Source of the DNA: Elusimicrobiaceae bacterium
Lineage (GTDB): Bacteria; Elusimicrobiota; Elusimicrobia; Elusimicrobiales; Elusimicrobiaceae
Assembly (NCBI GenBank): GCA_024405075.1
Contig: JAKSPG010000033.1
Coordinates: 1 to 10,545, forward strand
Reading direction: 5' to 3'
Length of the DNA: 10,545 nt
The notes under the pieces are model-generated. The model was given only the letters and a program-made list of their open reading frames with translations. It made no database searches and was not told the origin of the DNA. Below, piece after piece: positions 6,771 through 10,545 of this stretch; position 1 is the first letter of the stretch; the number at the start of each line of letters is the position of its first letter. Both the position numbers and the translations under genes were made by a program.

Positions 6771-8018
6771 ATGGAAAAAACTAAAATATTGTATTTCATC
6801 ACCCGTATGGACCAGGGCGGTGCGCAAGCCAGCGTGCTTGCTACGCTAAAAAACCTAAATAAGCAACAGTTTGAAGCTTTTTTGGCCACGGGCCCCGGCG
6901 GACGTTTGGATAGCCGGTTGAAGGGTAATGAATCCCATGCCTTCTTTATTTCTGCCTTGCGTCATCCGGTACAAGCCAAATATGTGCTGCACGATTTGGT
7001 GGCTTTGGTGCAGATGGGGCTTGTGTTGCGACGCGTCAAGCCAGACATTGTACATACCAACGCCCCCAAAGCCGGGGTGCTTGGGCGCATGGCTGCGCGT
7101 ATCTTTTGGCGTAAAGCCAAAGTGGTGCACACCTTTCACGGTTTAGGGTTTGCTAAAGAACACGGCGAAAAACAATTTAATTTTTTCGTGCGAGTGGAAA
7201 AGTTTTGTGCCCGGTTGACCGATGTGCTCGTTTTTGTGTCGCGCAAAAACGCATTGGAAGCCAAGCAGTTGGGAATTGTTAAAAACGTCCGCACGGAGCT
7301 GATTCGCGCCGGGATTAACTTTAGTCCCATTTTGCCGCTTAAGTTTGACCCGGTAGCTAAAAAGGCCTCGCTTAAAATTCCTGCTAACGCCAAAGTGGTA
7401 CTGGCCTTGGCTAATTTTAAACCGCTTAAAAACCCCATCCATTTTGTGTTGGCTGCCTATAAAGTGTTAAGCCAGATGAAAAACGTTTATTTCATCTTTA
7501 CCGGCGAAGGGCCGCTGAAACAAACGGCTGAAAATTTGGCTAAAAACTTAAGTATTGAAAAACAAGTATTATTCCCCGGTTGGCGAAATGACCCGCTGGA
7601 GCTTTTGGCCATTAGCGATGTGTTTGCCAGTGTCTCGCTTCGCGAGGGGCTTCCCATGTCGCTCTTGGAAGCGATGGCCATGTGCGTGCCGGCCGTTTGC
7701 TATAACGTGGACGGCATCAGCGAAATTGTTACCAATAACAAAACGGGTTTTTTGGTAGCGCCGTGCGACATTAATACATTTGCCGAAAAATTAAAAGTGC
7801 TTTTGCGCCATACGGCCCTGCGCGAGCGTTTTGAAGCCGCCATTGACCACCGGGACTTCTCGGAATTTACCGTTTCCACGATGGTTAAAAAGCAGGAACG
7901 CTTGTACCGCAGTTTAGTGCCGCCTACTAAAAAGAACGGTGGCAAACGGCGTTTTTTCCGCCGTCGCAGGCACTTTACAAAGCACCATGGGGGAGGTTCC
8001 GATGGATTACGCCATTAA
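6771..8018 (+). CDS. Family 4 (GT-B fold) glycosyltransferase
   Basis: 415 residues. The N-terminal acceptor-binding half begins ILYFITRMDQGGAQ (GGAQ at 16-19), the usual GT4 glycine-rich loop, with DIVHTNAPKAG and VVHTFHG further on. The C-terminal nucleotide-sugar half shows FTGEGPLK, VLFPGWRNDPLELLAISDVF and the E-x7-E motif in REGLPMSLLEAMA (Glu292 and Glu300), then CVPAVCYNVDGISEIV and NKTGFLVAPCD. It should transfer a sugar from an activated donor to a lipid or glycan at the cytoplasmic side of the membrane; donor and acceptor cannot be told. The start codon follows the upstream TAA with no gap. The last 32 residues (384-415) are an unusual basic tail (GKRRFFRRRRHFTKHH) whose DNA overlaps the ribosome binding site and start of the next gene. 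Confidence 0.9.
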   Translation: MEKTKILYFITRMDQGGAQASVLATLKNLNKQQFEAFLATGPGGRLDSRLKGNESHAFFISALRHPVQAKYVLHDLVALVQMGLVLRRVKPDIVHTNAPKAGVLGRMAARIFWRKAKVVHTFHGLGFAKEHGEKQFNFFVRVEKFCARLTDVLVFVSRKNALEAKQLGIVKNVRTELIRAGINFSPILPLKFDPVAKKASLKIPANAKVVLALANFKPLKNPIHFVLAAYKVLSQMKNVYFIFTGEGPLKQTAENLAKNLSIEKQVLFPGWRNDPLELLAISDVFASVSLREGLPMSLLEAMAMCVPAVCYNVDGISEIVTNNKTGFLVAPCDINTFAEKLKVLLRHTALRERFEAAIDHRDFSEFTVSTMVKKQERLYRSLVPPTKKNGGKRRFFRRRRHFTKHHGGGSDGLRH

Positions 8019-9687
8019 CGAATTAGAACAAGAAGTTTTAACTAAAAGCCGCGAGCTTGTAGAGAAAAAAATTAAACCGTTGCGGGCCGAAATGGATGAA
8101 AAAGAGCAGTTTTCCTACGCTATGCTGGACGAGTACCGCAAAGCAGGTATGTTCGGTTTATGGCTAGCCAAAGAATACGGCGGCCGTGGCGGAGGAATTA
8201 CCTGTTTGGCCATGGCTTTTGAAGAACTCTCGCGCGGTTGTGCGGGGCTGGCTTTAACGACGGGAACTTCGGCCTTGGGGGCCATCCCCATGTATTTGGC
8301 CGCTACGAAAGAACAGCGCGAGCGGTGGTGCCCGGACCTGGCCAGCGGTAAAAAATTGTGGGCCTTTGCGCTTACAGAAGCCGAGGCCGGATCAGACGCT
8401 ACCGCCCTAAAAACTACCGCTATTAAAGACGGCGATTATTATATCGTAAACGGAGCCAAACACTTTATTTCCTCCGGGAAAGAGGCCGATTTTTACACTG
8501 TAGCCGTCAACACTAACCCCAGCCGTGGCGCGCGCGGGATTTCGTTACTCGTCATTGAAAAAGGAACACCCGGTTTTACGTTTGGCAAAAAAGAAACGAA
8601 AATGGGGATTCGTTCCAATCCGACGTATGAACTTGTTTTTGAAAACGTGCGTGTGCCGAAAGAAAATTTACTCGGTAGCGAGGGACGCGGTCTGTTGTAT
8701 TTGCAAGAAACATTGGATTATTCCCGTCCCGGCGTAGCGGCGCAAGCGGTGGGTATTGCACAAGGCGCGCTGGATGTTACGATTCCGTATTTGCGCACGC
8801 GTAAACAATTCGGGCAGCCGATTATTACGTTCCAGGCCTTGGGACACAAAGTAGCCGAATTGGCCGCCAAAACCGAAGCCGGGCGCGCGCTTGTGTACAA
8901 TTTAACGCATCGGATGGATAAGGAGTTTTTGCCTGCCGTTCAAAATGCACTTGCCAACGGAACGACGATTCACGATGAGCTTAAAAAATTAAAAGGCGCC
9001 CGCTGGACCAAATACAGCGCCGAAGCCAAACTGTTTTGCTCCAACGTAGCCATGGAAGTAGCCGACGAGTGTGTAACGCTGTGCGGCGGGATCGCGTATA
9101 TGCGTGATTTCCCGTTAGAAAAATACATGCGCGATGCCAAAGTGACGCAAATTTACGAAGGCACCGTTCACATCCAAAAGAACGAAATTTTAACTGCACT
9201 CATTAAAGAATATGCCGCTAAAGATACTTCAGCAGCTATTGCTGCCGCACCCAAAACGGGTACGCTTGAGGAACTGCTGAAGGATTATTGCCATAGACGT
9301 ACGTCGTCCGGCAAGCCAGCTGATATTTCGCAGGCGGAAGTCATTGTGGCCGGCGGGCGCGGCGTAGGTAAAAAAGAAGGTTTTGAGCTATTGCGAAAAT
9401 TAGCTGACCGGTTGGGTGGCGAGGTAGCAGGCACGCAGCCGGCTGTAAATAACGGGTGGCTGGAGGTGTCGCGTCAAATCGGCGTGACGGGAAAAACAGT
9501 AAAACCCAAACTCTATATTGCGTGCGGTATTTCCGGCCACACGCACCACATGGCGGGCCTTGGTGGCTCACCCGTTATCGTGGCGATTAATAAAGACCTG
9601 AATGCCCCTATCATGAAAACGGCCACCTACGCCGTGGAAGGGGATTTGTACGACGTGATTCCCGCACTGCTGGAAAAATTGAAATAA
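8002..9687 (+). CDS. Acyl-CoA dehydrogenase fused to the EtfA FAD-binding domain
   Basis: 561 residues. Residues 1-410 are a complete acyl-CoA dehydrogenase: helical N-domain (GLWLAKEYGGRGG), beta middle domain (FALTEAEAGSDA, GAKHFISSG) and helical C-domain (YMRDFPLEKYMRDAKVTQIYEGT) with Glu386 aligned to the catalytic base of short/medium-chain enzymes. Residues 440-561 are the C-terminal FAD domain of ETF alpha: VAGGRG (451-454), QIGVTGKTVKP, CGISGHTHHMAG, AINKDLNAPI and GDLYDVIPALL. The EtfA N-terminal domain is missing. Electrons from the acyl-CoA FAD may pass to a second FAD in cis. The start at 8002 has GGGGAGG (7989-7995) six bases upstream and overlaps the glycosyltransferase end by 17 bases; an ATG at 7987 is less likely. 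An extra helix-like insertion lies at about 306-335. No terminator is seen downstream. Confidence 0.93.
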   Translation: MDYAINELEQEVLTKSRELVEKKIKPLRAEMDEKEQFSYAMLDEYRKAGMFGLWLAKEYGGRGGGITCLAMAFEELSRGCAGLALTTGTSALGAIPMYLAATKEQRERWCPDLASGKKLWAFALTEAEAGSDATALKTTAIKDGDYYIVNGAKHFISSGKEADFYTVAVNTNPSRGARGISLLVIEKGTPGFTFGKKETKMGIRSNPTYELVFENVRVPKENLLGSEGRGLLYLQETLDYSRPGVAAQAVGIAQGALDVTIPYLRTRKQFGQPIITFQALGHKVAELAAKTEAGRALVYNLTHRMDKEFLPAVQNALANGTTIHDELKKLKGARWTKYSAEAKLFCSNVAMEVADECVTLCGGIAYMRDFPLEKYMRDAKVTQIYEGTVHIQKNEILTALIKEYAAKDTSAAIAAAPKTGTLEELLKDYCHRRTSSGKPADISQAEVIVAGGRGVGKKEGFELLRKLADRLGGEVAGTQPAVNNGWLEVSRQIGVTGKTVKPKLYIACGISGHTHHMAGLGGSPVIVAINKDLNAPIMKTATYAVEGDLYDVIPALLEKLK

Positions 9688-9753
9688 CGGTTGAACATCT
9701 CAAATAATGTGTAATGGCGTAACTTGTTTTGTAGTCATATATACATAAAAGTA

Positions 9754-10455
9754 TTAAAACAGTGCTACAATACATTGTTCATTACTAAAGCCGTATTGCG
9801 GTGCATTAGGCACATATTCCCCATTAGAGAAGTAACTTTGACATGTCTGCTGTATTTTTTTATTTTCACCTTTCCAACAACAATACCATCGAGCGGGAGT
9901 TCCTCGTAGAGAGATATATAATTTGCGATTATTTTGGTTGTTGGTATCATAACAACCTCCCCAGCTCATACATAAAAAATGTTTCGCAAAAACGAGGGTT
10001 TTATCAGTAGAATGTACGGTACCAAAATCTAGGTCTAACTCTTCAAAATTGGAAGATCGTACCCCGTTGGCTAAGTAATAGGTTTGTTGGGCGTCATGTA
10101 TTTTTCGTGCAAATAATTGCATTTCTGCCATACGTGATTTTAATACCGCTTTTTGGTACTGCGGCACCGCCACCGCCGCGAGTATGCCGATGATGAGTAC
10201 CACGACGAGCAGTTCAATGAGTGTGAAACCAAATGTATACCCCTCACCTGGCCCTCGGCCACCCTCTCCCGCAAGGGGCGAGGGGGCAAAACCGCCCGCC
10301 GCATTCGTCATCCCGTGTCGCCGCGCCTCGTCATTCCGGAGGGTTTCTGTACGGAATATAGGCGCGGCCTGTTGGGAAGACCGCTCCTTGTTTATTGTCA
10401 GGTTTACACCTGACCTATAATTCCGACCTATATTCTTTGTATTTTCTTTTTTCAT
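9754..10455 (-). CDS. Type IV pilin or pseudopilin with an unusually long leader
   Basis: 233 residues. The start at 10455 follows GGAG six bases upstream; a longer in-frame start at 10491 would translate the poly-A tract. Residues 1-76 are a leader ending in TFG; the prepilin peptidase site is Gly76-Phe77, followed by FTLIELLVVV (Glu at mature +5) and the hydrophobic helix to AVPQYQKAVLKSR. The mature protein would be 157 residues, with a YYLANG segment and six Cys (FLCM, GGCY, WYCCW, QTCQ, EQCIV) that could form disulfides. Normal leaders are 6-30 residues; here residues about 17-72 derive from palindromic repeat-like DNA. An internal ATG at residue 50 would give a 27-residue leader but lacks a clear ribosome binding site. 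It acts at the inner membrane/periplasm in a type IV pilus or type II secretion-like filament. The gene stands alone, convergent with the operon. Confidence 0.9.
   Translation of the reverse strand: MKKENTKNIGRNYRSGVNLTINKERSSQQAAPIFRTETLRNDEARRHGMTNAAGGFAPSPLAGEGGRGPGEGYTFGFTLIELLVVVLIIGILAAVAVPQYQKAVLKSRMAEMQLFARKIHDAQQTYYLANGVRSSNFEELDLDFGTVHSTDKTLVFAKHFLCMSWGGCYDTNNQNNRKLYISLRGTPARWYCCWKGENKKIQQTCQSYFSNGEYVPNAPQYGFSNEQCIVALF
10262..10284. repeat. Palindromic intergenic-type repeat inside the pilin leader (element 1)
   Basis: CCCTCTCCC (10262-10270) pairs with GGGCGAGGG (10276-10284) around GCAAG, with one internal mismatch. The flanking CCCTCACCTGGCCCTCGGCC continues the typical pattern. 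On the coding strand it reads PSPLAGEGGRGPGEG, a peptide I recognise from conceptual translations of dispersed repeats in many genomes. Confidence 0.7.
10320..10368. repeat. Palindromic repeat inside the pilin leader (element 2)
   Basis: Perfect outer inverted repeat GCCGCGCCT (10320-10328) and AGGCGCGGC (10360-10368), a small 4/2 internal loop, then inner stem ATTCCG (10333-10338) with CGGAAT (10352-10357) and a 13-base loop. The coding strand reads FRTETLRNDEARRHG. Confidence 0.8.
10397..10414. repeat. Short perfect hairpin inside the pilin leader (element 3)
   Basis: GTCAGGT (10397-10403) and ACCTGAC (10408-10414) form a perfect 7-bp stem with loop TTAC. Adjacent is a near-direct repeat, GACCTATAATTC (10412-10423) and GACCTATATTC (10425-10435). 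Confidence 0.7.
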
Positions 10456-10465
10456 ACGTTTCTCC

Positions 10466-10477
10466 TTTTTTTTTTTT
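10466..10477 (-). repeat. Twelve-A homopolymer next to the pilin ribosome binding site
   Basis: Twelve consecutive T on the plus strand, read as A12 on the coding strand immediately before GGAGAAACGT-ATG. Such tracts are prone to slippage, which could change the spacing of upstream elements or of an upstream start. Confidence 0.9.
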
Positions 10478-10501
10478 ACTAAACCTAACAAACAAAAACG
10501 G

Positions 10502-10531
10502 CCCCTCCCTTTTCCGCCCCTGACCTACCCC
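10502..10531 (-). other. G-quadruplex-like motif upstream of the pilin gene
   Basis: The coding strand has GGGG, 7 bases, GGGG, 7 bases, GGG, 1 base, GGGG, which meets the usual G3+/N1-7 rule. Further G runs continue to the window edge (10539-10545). It lies 47-76 bases before the pilin start codon. Folding is not shown. Confidence 0.5.
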
Positions 10532-10545
10532 AACACCTCCCCCCC

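Noticed and set aside
7939..8001. Longer N-terminus of the acyl-CoA dehydrogenase
   Set aside because: The 21 extra residues come from the glycosyltransferase tail in another frame; the strong GGGGAGG fits the ATG at 8002.
10153..10420. Plus-strand reading frames opposite the pilin leader
   Set aside because: They mirror GC-rich palindromic DNA; no ribosome binding site or protein-like composition.

Overview
The window looks like a chromosomal segment of a Gram-negative-type bacterium of moderate GC. The pilin style (a short mature pseudopilin with an internal YYLANG block), the trigger factor and the acyl-CoA dehydrogenase/EtfA fusion together suggest Elusimicrobiota, possibly a gut lineage. 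That assignment is inference from protein style; no rRNA or other decisive marker is present. There is no phage, insertion sequence, CRISPR array or toxin-antitoxin module.

Left part (1-1872, minus strand): the N-terminal 435 residues of a secreted DUF885 protein run off the left edge, behind a near-consensus sigma70 promoter. Next is an orphan 125-residue, four-helix membrane protein with its own extended -10 promoter.

Middle (2027-3779, plus strand): tandem promoters lead into tRNA-Lys(CUU) and tRNA-Leu(UAG). Trigger factor (tig) starts 37 bases after the second tRNA with no visible promoter between, so tRNAs and chaperone mRNA are probably one transcript. A strong intrinsic terminator closes tig, beside an opposing terminator for the next gene.

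3802-4598 (minus): a secreted 243-residue protein of unknown function with a consensus promoter. It is transcribed divergently from a plus-strand operon (4638-9687) of three tightly packed genes: a periplasmic TPR + SpoIID-like protein whose mRNA appears to be leaderless, a family 4 glycosyltransferase starting directly after its stop codon, and an acyl-CoA dehydrogenase fused to the FAD domain of EtfA. The last two overlap by 17 bases. The first two suit envelope/glycan work; the third is a redox enzyme of acyl-CoA metabolism, so the operon is functionally mixed.

Right end (9754-10545, minus): a type IV pilin or pseudopilin gene, convergent with the operon. Its methyl/processing site and N-terminal helix are textbook, but it carries a 76-residue leader built largely from palindromic, intergenic-repeat-like DNA that stays in frame. 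Upstream lie a 12-A tract touching the ribosome binding site and a G-quadruplex-like motif on the coding strand. This pilin locus is the most unusual part of the window.
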